A stretch of 64,000 nucleotides of DNA from Nematopogon swammerdamellus (lineage: Eukaryota; Arthropoda; Insecta; Lepidoptera; Adelidae): the NCBI GenBank assembly GCA_946902875.1, contig OX336349.1:17941891-18005890 (forward strand). The letters are read 5' to 3'. This document shows, one piece after another, positions 1 to 9,583 of the stretch. Every line of letters starts with the position of its first letter. The stretch's first letter is position 1. The translations under genes and the position numbers were made by a program. The notes beneath the pieces were generated by a model, which saw nothing but the letters and a program-made list of their open reading frames with translations, did no database searches and was not told the DNA's origin.

Positions 1-772
1 GCCTATCGCCGAAGCTCTGCGTCGTTCGGAATCAGATTCAGCAACATTGTCGGACGTTCCAGCCATTTTTTCAAAACTCGCAATAGCTACACAGCGTCAA
101 CTACTATCTAACACGACTCTTTCATACTCAGAAAAAAACACAATTAACCAGGCAATTTTAAGCAGAAGGGAGTTTTGTGTGAAACCAATACACTTGGCAG
201 CAAATTATTTAGACCCGCGGTACAGGGGTGAGCATTTGGATGGTTGCATTCCTGCTGCTATGGAGTTCATTGAACAATATGCTTCTTTCATATACCATGG
301 AGACGAAGAGAAAATAACACGGGTGGCGATAAATATATCACAGTTTAAATTAAAGTCTGGATATTATGGTACGTCTAGTTTTATGTGGAGGCCTGTCCAA
401 ACACTAGCACCAAGCGAATGGTGGCAAACATTTGCTCCAAACGAAGTTGTAGCACCTATTGCGATCCGTATACTCAGTGTTCCACCATCTTCCGCAGGAA
501 GTAAAAGGAATTGGAGTTTATTTGGAGCAACCCACACAGATAAGCGGAACAGACTCGCTGAAAGTAGGCTTGACAAACTCGTATTTATTCGAGCAAATTT
601 GCGGCTCATGGACGATCCTTTGGCAGAAGACCTAGACGACTCAAATCAAAACTTCCAAGATACTTCGACACTTCATGATGATGATGAAGAGAATACGTCA
701 GCCTCTCTTGACTTTGCGGAAACCAAAACAGTACTGACTGAAGCCGAAAAATATGCCCTAAATAATCTGTAA
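1..772 (+). CDS. hAT-family transposase, C-terminal part (5' end outside window)
   Basis: The open frame runs in from the left edge (first complete codon at 2) and stops at 770-772, so only the last ~256 residues are present. The last third is the hAT C-terminal dimerisation region: a W-W pair (SEWWQTFAPNE), then PPSSAGSKRNWS followed by HTDKRNRLAESRLDKLVFI and a closing ANLRL. These are the usual hAT landmarks: SSA..ER-like, K+NRL, hydrophobic helix. An acidic tail (DDDEENTS) follows. AATAAA-like motifs lie just downstream near 787. No ATG is needed because the frame is open to the edge. No stop or frameshift is seen in the visible part, so the copy may be fairly young or domesticated. Catalytic residues would lie upstream of the window. 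Host-domesticated hAT protein is an alternative. Confidence 0.85.
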   Translation, partial: PIAEALRRSESDSATLSDVPAIFSKLAIATQRQLLSNTTLSYSEKNTINQAILSRREFCVKPIHLAANYLDPRYRGEHLDGCIPAAMEFIEQYASFIYHGDEEKITRVAINISQFKLKSGYYGTSSFMWRPVQTLAPSEWWQTFAPNEVVAPIAIRILSVPPSSAGSKRNWSLFGATHTDKRNRLAESRLDKLVFIRANLRLMDDPLAEDLDDSNQNFQDTSTLHDDDEENTSASLDFAETKTVLTEAEKYALNNL

Positions 773-1002
773 AAATCAAAGGTGTAAATAAATAGATAAG
801 TTTTTAACTTTGATCTATTAGTGTTTGGTTATTCTTCAGATAATTTTAGGGATTCTCAACCTATTTAAATGGCACCACTAAATTTGGTATGGCAAGCAAA
901 TTATCGTAGGTAGGTCGAAAACTTCACTAATAAAATAAAAATTCATATCCAAACCTACCTCCATATCAGTTTTTAGTCCTGCACCGACACTCATATTAAA
1001 TT

Positions 1003-1466
1003 ATGAATTCGGTTTACCGGTGCGATGATGGCGAGCGCATCGCTGCAGCTCGACGTTTCGAGTCCTCTATTACGGTGTTACACCCGCATCGCAAGACTCA
1101 AGCATGCTGCGATCGGCTAAGGACAGGCTGCCGCTACAATCATCAGGGGTATACAAGATACCGTGTTCCTGCGGAAAATCTTACATAGGACAGACAAAAC
1201 GGAGTGTCAGTACAAGGGTTACTGAACATATTCGAGCGGTCAAGAAAGGTCAAGCGGATAAGTCAGCGATTTGTGACCACATCGACTCCGGACAAAATCA
1301 TTGGATTAGATTCGATCAGGTAAAGGTTCTCGCCACCGAAAAACTACATCTGCCGCGTATTGTCCGTGAGTCGATAGAAATTGCTAAACACGACAACTTC
1401 AACCGCGAAGATTCTTTCAAGATCTCGCGGATATGGAAGCCGCCGGTACTGGCTACGCTGCAGTAA
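1003..1466 (+). pseudogene. Penelope-like retroelement fragment, GIY-YIG endonuclease domain
   Basis: The frame starting at 1104 encodes [20 protein letters not shown] followed by RVTEHIRA, which is the GIY-YIG endonuclease core (G-Y-K-I then Y-I-G-Q-T, then R..EH). Penelope-like elements carry this domain at the C-terminus, after the reverse transcriptase. A frame starting at 1003 ends with [11 protein letters not shown], which reads naturally into the 1104 frame, so there is one frameshift near 1098. The domain ends with the family-like [10 protein letters not shown]. The reverse transcriptase is absent. This is a 5'-truncated, broken copy. Confidence 0.8.
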
Positions 1467-2345
1467 ATACAGAACCGAAGCGACGTTTTTCTAGAGCTCG
1501 ACTCCATCAGCAATTTCTGTATGTCCGAGGAGGCAAGGAACGCAGCGAATCCGGAAGTAATCAAGTAATACCTACCCACCACTACAATTTGAGAAGCAGG
1601 CGGGCTCCTGTCAGTGACGTGCTGGCTGCCGGAGGAGCTAGCACGTCCTCTACCTCCATATCACTTTTCGTTCTCATTGTTCTCCCTGACTTCTCCAAAC
1701 CAACCGGTGACAAAAAGAAAGTTTCACCAGCTTTGTCGGAGCAAGAACTGATCTTCATTCAAGGACATTCCATTCAAGAAAGGTTAGACCCTGGATACCA
1801 CCGAAAACCGTAAGGAGGAAATACTGACGGAACCACGCCCATGGAAGACTTAAGGTCGGAAATCCACACATACATCCTACAGTCCACTTCAGCTTTCCAA
1901 ATCACCAGTGTTAAAACGTAATTAATTATCAAACTATGTTTTTGTATAGGGCTGTTTTTAAAATAATGTTAATATGATAAATACAATATTGTATGTATAT
2001 ACTCGTACTATGGACATTATTTTAAAATTAGTAATAAGAAACTGAAGATTGTTTAATATTGAATGTACCTACTGTGATTAGTAATTACTTATGTACTAAA
2101 TATGAAGACAAAATAAATGTTTTGACTTTGAATTTTTTTGACTTACTTTTAGGGTTGACTCGGTATCTGAAATAGAACAACTTTTGCTAATAAACTATGT
2201 GAATTTTTTTGTTTGTTTCTGTTTTAACTTTAAGAAAAAAATGAGAAAATAAACCTTCCCAGTATTATAAACAACTTTTGCTAAGAAACTATGCATCTAT
2301 TCGTAATAGTTTCCAAGGAAATAATTAGGTACTTATTAAAATTAA
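1467..2345. other. No gene; probable Penelope tail then AT-rich DNA
   Basis: The first ~350 bp may still be element sequence: one frame (1433-1813) contains HHYNLRSRRAP, of the kind seen at the end of Penelope ORFs. From about 1900 the DNA is AT-rich with no coding signal, TIR or tandem repeat that I can support. Confidence 0.4.
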
Positions 2346-2762
2346 TAAGGACGGAGCAGCGCGGCGCGGCGCGGAGATGGGCGCGGGGAGGCGGCGCGGT
2401 GCGTAGGTAGAGAGCGTTTCAACTAAAATTTCCCTTCGCCGTTATGTTGGCTCCATTGTCAGTGTCAGTGCTTAAATTCGTGTTGCCAGATTGTGAAGAT
2501 TATATTACCTAATAATAATGTAATCAGTATTTATCGTATAATAAATACGGTAAATACCGACAATTACGGGTAAATCTGTACACATAGCAACCCTCAACGC
2601 TGTTTTGTTTGACTGATGATGATGACAGTGGAGCCAACATAACGGCGAAGGGAACTTTTAGTTGAAACGCTCTCTAGCGAGCCGCGCCGCGCGCGAATCT
2701 GCAGCGCCGCCCCCGCGCCGCCTCCCCCGCTCCCACCTCCGCGCCGCGCCGCTTCGTCCTTA
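2346..2762. mobile_element. Inverted-repeat element (MITE-like) with ~120-bp GC-rich arms
   Basis: TAAGGACG at 2346 is mirrored by CGTCCTTA ending at 2762. Both arms continue inward with GC-rich sequence (GCGGCGCGGCGCGGAG type). Next comes a strongly conserved block, AGAGCGTTTCAACTAAAA then TTCCCTTCGCCGTTATG then TTGGCTCCA, at 2410-2460 and in reverse at 2628-2675. The ~160-bp centre is AT-rich and non-coding. The outer GC-rich part has diverged more than the inner block. The target duplication is unclear because flanks and ends are both TTAA-like. Confidence 0.7.
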
Positions 2763-2831
2763 AATAGTTCATTTTTGAAACAACAAATTCTTAATTAACG
2801 TTATTGGACTGCAGCCCGCTGTATTTTTGCA

Positions 2832-3083
2832 ACGACTAGGGATATGACTCCCTTCTTATATTACTAGGTGGTAGGGTTTAACCCGCCCGGATTGGTACCA
2901 CCGCACTGAATGAAAGGTCGGTCGAAACGGCTATGTAAATAGTTTGTGTTTTCCGTCCAGTTCAGTGTATCCGGCACGACCGAAGGGAAGCACTGACGTG
3001 GCACCAAGTTCACCCGGTGTGGGCTGACATCACGGATGTTGTAGGTGATGTAGCCAACCGTGTCAGTTTCCATAAAAAAAAAA
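2832..3083 (+). mobile_element. SINE-1, 5'-truncated, poly(A) tail
   Basis: This is a copy of the dominant SINE of the window. It starts inside the head (CGACTAGGGATATGAC) and then carries the body: GGTAGGGTTTAACCCGCC, GGTACCACCGCACTGAATG, TCCGTCCAGTTCAGTGTA, GATGTAGCCAACCGTGTC. It ends CAGTTTCCAT plus poly(A). Non-coding; small ORFs here are incidental. Confidence 0.85.
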
Positions 3084-3404
3084 TTGAATATTACGATTCC
3101 TTTTATTGTTATTTTATTTTATCACCTAGGTACATTATATCAAGAAAAACTAACAACAATGTAAAAGAATAGGAATAGATTAATTGTAATATCCTTCCTT
3201 TCTCTAGAGTTTATTGTTCTTAAAATGGAAAATACATAAGATTGAATGATAGCTACTGCTGATTCAAGTATGCTGCTCACTGATTTCCAAACTACGTATC
3301 AATATATAGATATGAAGGTAAGTATGTATGCGTCCACTCCATTCCACCCTTCAGCACACGTGCGGCGCGTCAAGTCAAGTCAAGAACGCCTGACTCACCC
3401 TTAT

Positions 3405-3579
3405 CAGGGTTGCCAGGTGTCCACTTTTACCGTGGACAGTCCATAGTTTCGATGCTCTGTCCACGGTAAAAAATATAAGCAACATGGGACTATTTTGCGA
3501 TAAAATCTAACCCGAAAAGTCAAACGATCCTTTAGTGAAAAATGTCCACCTTATTTATTTGGACCATCTGACAACCCTG
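3405..3579. mobile_element. hAT-like MITE
   Basis: Terminal CAGGGTTGCCAG (3405) is mirrored by CTGACAACCCTG (ending 3579), about 12 bp with one mismatch. CAGGG ends are common in hAT elements. Inside lies a hairpin, CCACTTTTACCGTGGACAG against CTGTCCACGGTAAAA (3419-3466). The 8-bp target duplication is not clean. Length is 175 bp and non-coding. Confidence 0.55.
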
Positions 3580-3723
3580 CTCCTATGGAAGGCGCTGTCG
3601 CGCGCGCGTTGTCTTGCCGTGCGTGCTGCGGCGTCGCTAAGAGCCGACAACGTACGGACGTTGTCTGGACGTTTTCCATTTTTTGGAAGTTCTCTGTTTG
3701 GGCAACGTCGGCAGTTGTCGGCC

Positions 3724-4050
3724 TTTTTTTTTTATTGATGCTGACGCGGTTGGCTTCATCACCTACAACATCCGTGATGTCAGCCCATAACACCGGATGA
3801 ACTTGGTGCCACGTCAGTGATTCCCTTCGGTCGTGCCGGCTACACTGAACTGGACGGAAAACACAAACTATTTATATAGCCGTTTCGACCGACGACGGTT
3901 CATTCAGTGCGGTGGTACCAACCCGAGCGGGTAGAACCCTACCACCTAGTAATATAAGAAGGTAGTCATATCCCTTAGTCGCCTTTTACGACATACACGG
4001 GGAGAGATGCAGTGGGGCTATTCTTTTAAAGTACCGGCCCCACACGGTAT
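3724..4050 (-). mobile_element. SINE-1, near full length, Metulj-like head
   Basis: Poly(T) at 3724 marks the 3' end on the minus strand. The body is complete. The head at the right reads on the minus strand ACCGTGTGGGGCCGGTAC, then a CTGCATCTCTCCCCGTG block, then GTCGTAAAAGGCGACTAAGG. This is one of the fullest copies and helps define the ~320-bp family length. Confidence 0.88.
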
Positions 4051-4135
4051 GAATTGCCTTTGCATCACTGTTAAATAGTTCACCTAATTCACTAACAATT
4101 TTATTGCACTGCAAATGATATGAACTGTTTGTGTA

Positions 4136-4223
4136 ACCAATTTCACCCGGTGTTATGGGCTGACATCACGGAAGTTGTAGGTGGTGTAGCCAACCGTGTA
4201 AGTTTCCACAAAAAAAAAAAAAA
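4136..4223 (+). mobile_element. SINE-1 3' fragment
   Basis: Only the last ~75 bp of the SINE-1 body is present (TTCACCCGGTGTTATGGG to AGTTTCCAC), followed by a 14-A tail. It is strongly 5'-truncated, as expected from incomplete reverse transcription. Confidence 0.75.
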
Positions 4224-4592
4224 GGACAGCTACTTTATTTACAAGTATTTTCATATGTAGCTATTACAAATTCACATGCACACATTTTTAGTACAATTTA
4301 TTTTATACTTTTTAGTTAGTTTAAAAAACGTGATGAATATTGAAAAAAATATTTCATGTTTAATGTTTTTAGTCTTGTGTGTGTTTGAAATTTTGCAATC
4401 AATTTTAAAAATATCTTGGTATGATAGACATGTGGCAAACAATGTTCGTATGGTTAAAACAAAATGTCACGTGACAGACGGAGAGATCTCGCCGAGACCT
4501 AGAGTTTGAGTACCAACGTGATGCGTCTAGGCCTAGGCCCAACCGTTCTCGAGATATGGTCAAAATTGTCACGTAATCAGACAGACAAGAAA
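4224..4592 (+). other. AT-rich spacer, no gene supported
   Basis: A 77-codon open frame (4276-4509) exists, but it shows no recognisable domain and matches the local AT bias. I see no repeat structure until the 134-bp array begins. Confidence 0.4.
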
Positions 4593-5735
4593 GCGGGAAG
4601 CTAGCTCATCGGGAAGTTAGTTTAAAATCTATTGCAAATTTAGTACAGAATAGAATTTATAACAAAAAAAAAAACAAGTTAATATTGCATTGTTAACCAG
4701 TTCTGAGCTATGTTTAAAGTTTCAAGTCTCTAGCTTATCGGGAAGTTAGTTTAAAATCTATTGCAAAATAAGTACAGAGTAGAACTTATAACAGAAAAAG
4801 AAAGCGAGTTAGGTAATATTGCATTGTCATACAGTTCTGAGCTATGTTTAAAGTTTCAAGTCTCTAGCTTATCGGGAAGTTAGTTTAAAATCTATTGCAA
4901 AATAAGTACAGAGTAGAACTTATAACAGAAAAAGAAAGCGAGTTAGGTAATATTGCATTGTCATACAGTTCTGAGCTATGTTTAAAGTTTCAAGTCTCTA
5001 GCTTATCGGGAAGTTAGTTTAAAATCTATTGCAAAATTAGTACAGAATAGAACTTATAACAGAAAAAGAAAGCGAGTTAGGTAATGTTGCATTGTCATAC
5101 AGTTCTGAGCTATGTTTAAAGTTTCAAGTCTCTAGTTCATCGGGAAGTTAGTTTAAAATCTATTGCAAAATTAGTACAGAATATAACTTGTAACAGAAAA
5201 AAAAAAGAAAGCGAGTTAATATTGCATTGTCATCCAGTTTTGAGCTATGTTTAAAGTCTCTAGTTTTTTTTTTATGTAATCCGGTATGGGTGGCTGTGTT
5301 GGAGGGGCCGAAGCGCATGCTTCGACCAGCCAATGTCACCTCCGAGAAGGTAGGTGCCATACCGGAGACTTCCCTGGATTGCTGGCTATACTGGACTAGA
5401 GGAGAACACAGCCGAGGCTGCTATGGGGCCATCTTACATCCAGTACGGTGGTACCAACCCAGTCTGCTACAATTTGAGCCTACCACCTAGTAAGGGACAA
5501 GGGAAGGGACCTACAGGTTTACACCGGTTCCGAACGGTGAACGGAAGCAAGTCTCTAGCTTATCGGGAAGTTAGTTTAAAATCTATTGCAAGATTAGTAC
5601 AGAATAAAACTTATAACAGAAAAAGAAAGCGAGTTAATGCATTGTCATCCAGTTCTGAGCTATGTTTAAAGTTTCTAGTCTCTAGCTAGCTCATCGGGAA
5701 GTTAATTTAAAATCGATTGGAAAAATTGAACGACA
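4593..5735 (+). repeat. 134-bp tandem repeat array, about 6-7 units
   Basis: The unit runs TAGCTTATCGGGAAGTTAG, TTTAAAATCTATTGC, GTACAGAATAGAACTTATAA, GCGAGTTA, TTGCATTGTCATACAG, TTCTGAGCTATG, CAAGTCTC. TAGCTTATCG starts at 4731, 4865 and 4999, with TAGTTCATCG at 5133, giving an exact 134-bp period. Degenerate units lie at both edges. A SINE-2 copy interrupts the array at 5264-5548. No ORF follows the period. Confidence 0.9.
5264..5548 (-). mobile_element. SINE-2, full copy with target-site duplication
   Basis: Poly(T) at 5264 is the 3' end on the minus strand. Minus-strand landmarks in order are GTAGGTCCCTTCCCTTG, TAGGTGGTAGGCTCAAATTG, GGTACCACCGTACTGGATG, CCAGCAATCCAGGGAAG and a terminal GGATTACATAAAA. 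It sits inside the 134-bp array with AAGTCTCTAG on both sides (5254-5263 and 5549-5558), so the insertion is well defined. SINE-2 shares the GGTAGG / GGTTGGTACCACCG core with SINE-1. Confidence 0.9.
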
Positions 5736-5746
5736 ATAAACATTAA

Positions 5747-6398
5747 ACAATAAAAACAATTTCAGTTTCGCAAATTGTTTCGAGACAAAATCAAGACAAG
5801 TTCTTAATAGTTGGTGACTTTAATCTACCTGCAATTAAGTGGTCCACCGACGGTCCACTCCACACACGAAAGGGTCCTGTAGAAACTCAAGAAGCGGCTT
5901 TAAAATTAACTGAACAATTTCAATTTCATGGATTCCATCAATTTAACCTCATACCTAATGCACACGGAAACATTCTCGACCTAGTATTCTGTAACTCGTC
6001 TATTGAATTAACTAGACACGACTCTCCAATAATAAAAGAAGACACTCACCACCCACCACTTCTGATTGAGATGACTGACCTACTTATACCTCCACTTAAA
6101 TTACACAAAACAACTAAGTTTAGATTTCATAAAGCAAACTACGACAGGATTAATGCACTTATATTAGAATTTCCATGGTCAGAGGAACTTCTTATTGGAT
6201 CGATAGATGATGCTGTTGATACATTTTATAAAATAATATACTCGTCGATCGATGAACATGTTCCAAAAAAAAGTGCTAGCGCTAGTCAGTACCCAGTTTG
6301 GTTCAGCAGACCATTAATTAAAATAATTCGCGAAAAAACAAAAGCACATAAACGGTGGAAAAAATCAAAGAATCCACGTGACTATGATGAGTTCTCAC
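5747..6398 (+). pseudogene. Jockey-superfamily LINE, endonuclease part
   Basis: The frame is open from 5747 (previous stop 5744). It encodes the C-terminal half of an APE-type endonuclease: FLIVGDFNLPAIKW near 5801, then NILDLVFCN near 5971, then EDTHHPPLLIEM (the place of the SDHxxI motif). These three motifs are diagnostic of LINE endonucleases. After the domain come ~110 residues of linker ending YDEFS at 6398, where a 3.2-kb insertion interrupts the frame. Protein sequence resumes at 9584. The 5' half of the endonuclease and any ORF1 are absent, so the LINE was also 5'-truncated. Confidence 0.82.
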
Positions 6399-7108
6399 TA
6401 GCGCATCCAAAATCGGTGCCATTTCCAAAATCGGTTTTTTTCCGATTCTCATATTTTTAAAATCGATTTTTCGATTTTTTCGATGTTTTCGATTTTACGG
6501 CAAAATGTGAAGTGTAACTTTAATTTGTAGGTATTTTTGCACTGGGCCACATGAAAATAAATGATAAAGAGTATACTAGTAATAAAATAAGTGACATTTA
6601 ATATTTCAGTGCAATATTAAAATTACATGTGTTCAAATTTTGAAATTAAAATGTTGAATAGGAACTTAACTCTAACTTTAACGTGATTACGTAAACCACT
6701 TGGTAACTACGTGAACGTGACTTTTTTTTATTGCTTCCGAACTGGGTGGCCCCGCCCGTGGTCGAAACCTCAGGTGCAGCTAGCGCATCCAAAATCGGTG
6801 CCATTTCCAAAATCGGTTTTTTTCCGATTCTCATATTTTTAAAATCGATTTTTCGATTTTTTCGATGTTTTCGATTTTACGGCAAAATGTGAAGTGTAAC
6901 TTTAATTTGTAGGTATTTTTGCACTGGGCCACATGAAATTAAGTGATAAAGAGTATACTAGTAATAAAAATAAGTGACATTTAATATTTCAGTGCAATAT
7001 TAAAATTACATGTGTTCAAATTTTGAAATTAAAATGTTGAATAGGAACTTAACTCTAACTTTAACGTGATTAAGTAAACCACTTGGTAACTACGTGAACG
7101 TGACTTTT

Positions 7109-7990
7109 TTTTTTTATTGCTTCCGAACTGGGTGGCTCGGCCCGTGGTCGAAACCTCAGGGGCAGCCAATTTCACCGCCGAGGAGGTGCCAGTCCGGCTT
7201 GATGGTGAACTACTGTTTCTGGGGAAAGGCCATTAACCCGCGATTTGAAGATGGAAAAGGCCATTAACCCGCGATTTGAAGATCCGTGGATTGTAGGAGT
7301 GGGGAAATATATTCCCTGGGAGCCCGTTCCACACCTTTGCAGTGCGACACAAGAAAGATTTAGAGAATCGTGCAGTTCGAAGAACTCTTCTGTCGACTAC
7401 AAAGGGGTGTTCCGCGAGAGTATGGTGGGTTTGGCGAAGGTGAACAGGAGAAGGAGGGATAAGGGAAGCAAGTTCGTCAGAGCAGCGGCCATAGTAGTAC
7501 CGATAAAACAGGCTCAATGAACCAACCATACGTCTATACTTTAGAGGTTGAAGGTCCTTTATGAGCACGAGTCACCAATGAGGCGAATGGCTCGCCGCTG
7601 AATAGAATCCAAGGCTGAAAGAAGGTACTCATGGGAACCCTCCCAAAGATGACTGCAATATTCCATCACCGGTCTTACTTGTGCTTTGTAGAGAGAGTGT
7701 AAGTAGTGGGACCGGTGTGAAAAATCGCCGACATCGGTAGAGGATCCCTAATTTTCGAGACGCTAGTTTCTCCTTGCACTCTATGAACGATCGAAACCCA
7801 ACGTCCCTGGACGCCTCCATATCCAAGACGCCCAGACTACCATCGTTGGGGACTTGGCTGCCCTGAAAAGTGCTTGGAGAGGAAACGGATCAGCCTTAGT
7901 AGAGAAGGCACAAGCTTGCGTCTTGGCTACGTTGAAGTTGACCAAGTTCTTCTTCCCCTAAGAGGATACTTTTTCGAGAACCTGGTCAAC
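7109..7990 (-). pseudogene. CR1-A LINE, reverse transcriptase C-terminus and 3' end
   Basis: A poly(T) run at 7109 is the 3' tail. The minus strand then reads the CR1-A 3' UTR and a broken frame ending LFYRYYYGRCSDELASLIPP, VDRRVLRTARFSKSFLCRTA, KVWNGLPGNIFPHSYNP. This is the typical end of CR1/Jockey-group RT proteins. The upstream frame at 7629-7826 (RDVGFRSFIECKEKLASRK) belongs to the same protein but is shifted by small indels. A 30-bp stretch (GCCATTAACCCGCGATTTG) is duplicated at 7228-7280. 5'-truncated and inactive. Confidence 0.8.
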
Positions 7991-8005
7991 CGTAGTAACA
8001 GTTGA

Positions 8006-8485
8006 CTAATCTTTGTTTAGTTGAAAGTGAGATTTAAGGAAACATAGAGCGTTTAAACTGGGATCACCCATGCCACTTCTTAAATTTCTTGTTAAATAAC
8101 CTGCTGCTGAAATTCCCTTTCGGCTCCCAAACTTGTCGGCGGAATCGTGCGGGAGTAGGTTATGATATACCTTTTCTAGACATGCGGTCTCTCTCACCGT
8201 TACTCTCAAATAATGTCATTTAAATTCTTGTGACATCACGCAGATTTTCCTTACCGGTGTTAGAAGGTTTTTTTGTCATAACTTTGGCACTTTCCAGCTC
8301 CAGTCGAGGATCGACAATGTCCAAAGTAGGTGTCGGCGAAGATGAAGCGGACGCAGACTCCGACCTCTCCAACTGTGTTTGATTTTGTACAGTCGAATGA
8401 AACCTGCGATATACTCGTTCTATACCACCAGGCAGTTCATCATTGTCCGGGTATACTTCATCACGTCTGACTGAAGTACGCAGTA
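8006..8485 (-). pseudogene. Remnant of hAT transposase C-terminus
   Basis: On the minus strand 8209-8006 encodes ISAAGYLTRNLRSGMGDPSL followed by NALCFLKSHF. The spacing resembles the hAT ending FSKAG..+..R....L..LLFLN. Upstream on the same strand (about 8485-8275) another frame reads RRDEVYPDNDELPGGIERVY. Both lie inside hAT 6781-8845, in the orientation expected if its 5' end is at 8845. The catalytic domain is missing. Assignment rests on position plus weak motif similarity. Confidence 0.45.
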
Positions 8486-8845
8486 GGGTTATGTAGGTAC
8501 ATTACCATGTACGTGTTCATTCATAGTTAGGCGTTGATCAATCCTTGATTTCAAAGCTTGATTATTCCGGTGTGATTATTATTATTTTTTAAATTAAGTT
8601 CGTTCTTTATTGGATGAAAAATGATGATGATGATTAAGTAACCCACCCATAACCCATTTCACATAAAATAGCACTGTTTTTATGCATTTAAAACCAAATG
8701 ACGGGGAATGTTTGAAAAACCTAATAAAAATCGGAATATCGGAAAAATCGATTTTCGATATAAAAAAAATCGGTTTTAAAATAGCACTAAAATTGTCCGA
8801 TTTTCGGTTTTTTCGATTTCCGATTTTTCGATTTTGGATGCCCTA

Positions 8846-9583
8846 GGTGCAGCCAATTTCACCGCCGAGGAGGTGCCAGTCCGGCTTGATGGTGAACTAC
8901 TGTTGCTGGGGAAAGGCCATTAACCCGCGATTTGAAGATCCGTGGATTGTAGGAGTGGGGAAATATATTCCCTGGGAGCCCGTTCCACACCTATGCAGTG
9001 CGACACAAGAAAGATTTAGAGAATCGTGCAGTTCGAAGAACTCTTCTGTCGACTACAAAGGCGTGTTCCGCGAGAGTATGGTGGGTTTGGCGAAGGTGAA
9101 CAGGAGAAGGAGGGATAAGGGAAGCAAGTTCGTCAGAGCAGCGGCCATAGTAGTACCTATAAAACAGGCTCAATGAACCAACCATACGTCTGTACTTTAG
9201 AGGTTGAAGGTCCTTTGTGAGCACAGAGTCACCAATGAGGCGAATGGCTCGTCGCTGAATAGAATCCAAGGCTGAAAGAAGGTACTCATGGGAACCCTCC
9301 CAAAGATGACTGCAATATTCCATCACCGGTCTTACTTGTGCTTTGTAGAGTGTAAGTAGTTGGACCGGCGTGAAAAATCGCCGACATCGGTAGAGGATCC
9401 CTAATTTTCGAGACGCTAGTTTCGCCTTGCACTCTATGAACGATCGAAACCCAACGTCCCTGGACGCCTCCATATCCAAGACGCCCAGACTACCATCGTT
9501 GGGGACTTGGCTGCCCTGAAAAGTGCTTGGAGAGGATACGGATCAGCCTTAGTAGAGAAGGCACAAGCTTGCGTCTTGGCTAC
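8846..9583 (-). pseudogene. CR1-A LINE fragment, split by hAT
   Basis: This is the larger piece of a CR1-A copy whose 3' end (poly(T) and 3' UTR) is at 6722-6780. The minus-strand frame 9479-8991 is open for 162 residues: RDVGFRSFIECKAKLASRK, LYKAQVRPVMEYCSHLWEGS, RRAIRLIGDSV, YYYGRCSDELASLIPP. YKAQVRP.MEYC..LW is the hallmark of the region after the RT palm in CR1/Jockey LINEs. Its 5' truncation point abuts the outer direct repeat at 9584. Confidence 0.82.

Larger units (their letters stand above)
6781..8845 (-). mobile_element. hAT element, internally rearranged, with TSD
   Basis: Ends are TAGCGCATCCAAAATCGG at 6781 and, on the minus strand, TAGGGCATCCAAAATCGAA at 8845. Perfect 8-bp duplications GGTGCAGC lie at 6773-6780 and 8846-8853, inside a CR1-A copy. 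The left ~330 bp is nearly identical to 6399-6721. A second CR1-A copy (7109-~7990) sits inside. Between it and the right end is a minus-strand remnant of transposase C-terminus. Both subterminal regions are rich in AATCG-type words. Confidence 0.83.
6399..9583. mobile_element. Composite nested insertion (hAT plus CR1) inside the Jockey LINE
   Basis: The direct repeat GTTCTCAC flanks this block (6391-6398 and 9584-9591). An 8-bp duplication is the hAT size. The left end is a hAT terminus (TAGCGCATCCAAAATCGG at 6399). The right end is truncated CR1-A sequence without a hAT terminus. Internally: hAT left part 6399-6721; CR1-A tail 6722-6780; a second, complete hAT 6781-8845; the rest of that CR1-A copy 8846-9583. 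Removing the block puts the LINE endonuclease and RT back in register. Confidence 0.8.

Noticed and set aside
9507..9583. First 26 residues of the long ORF 9507-10997 as part of the RT protein
   Set aside because: They are antisense CR1-A sequence upstream of the duplicated GTTCTCAC; LINE protein begins only at 9584.
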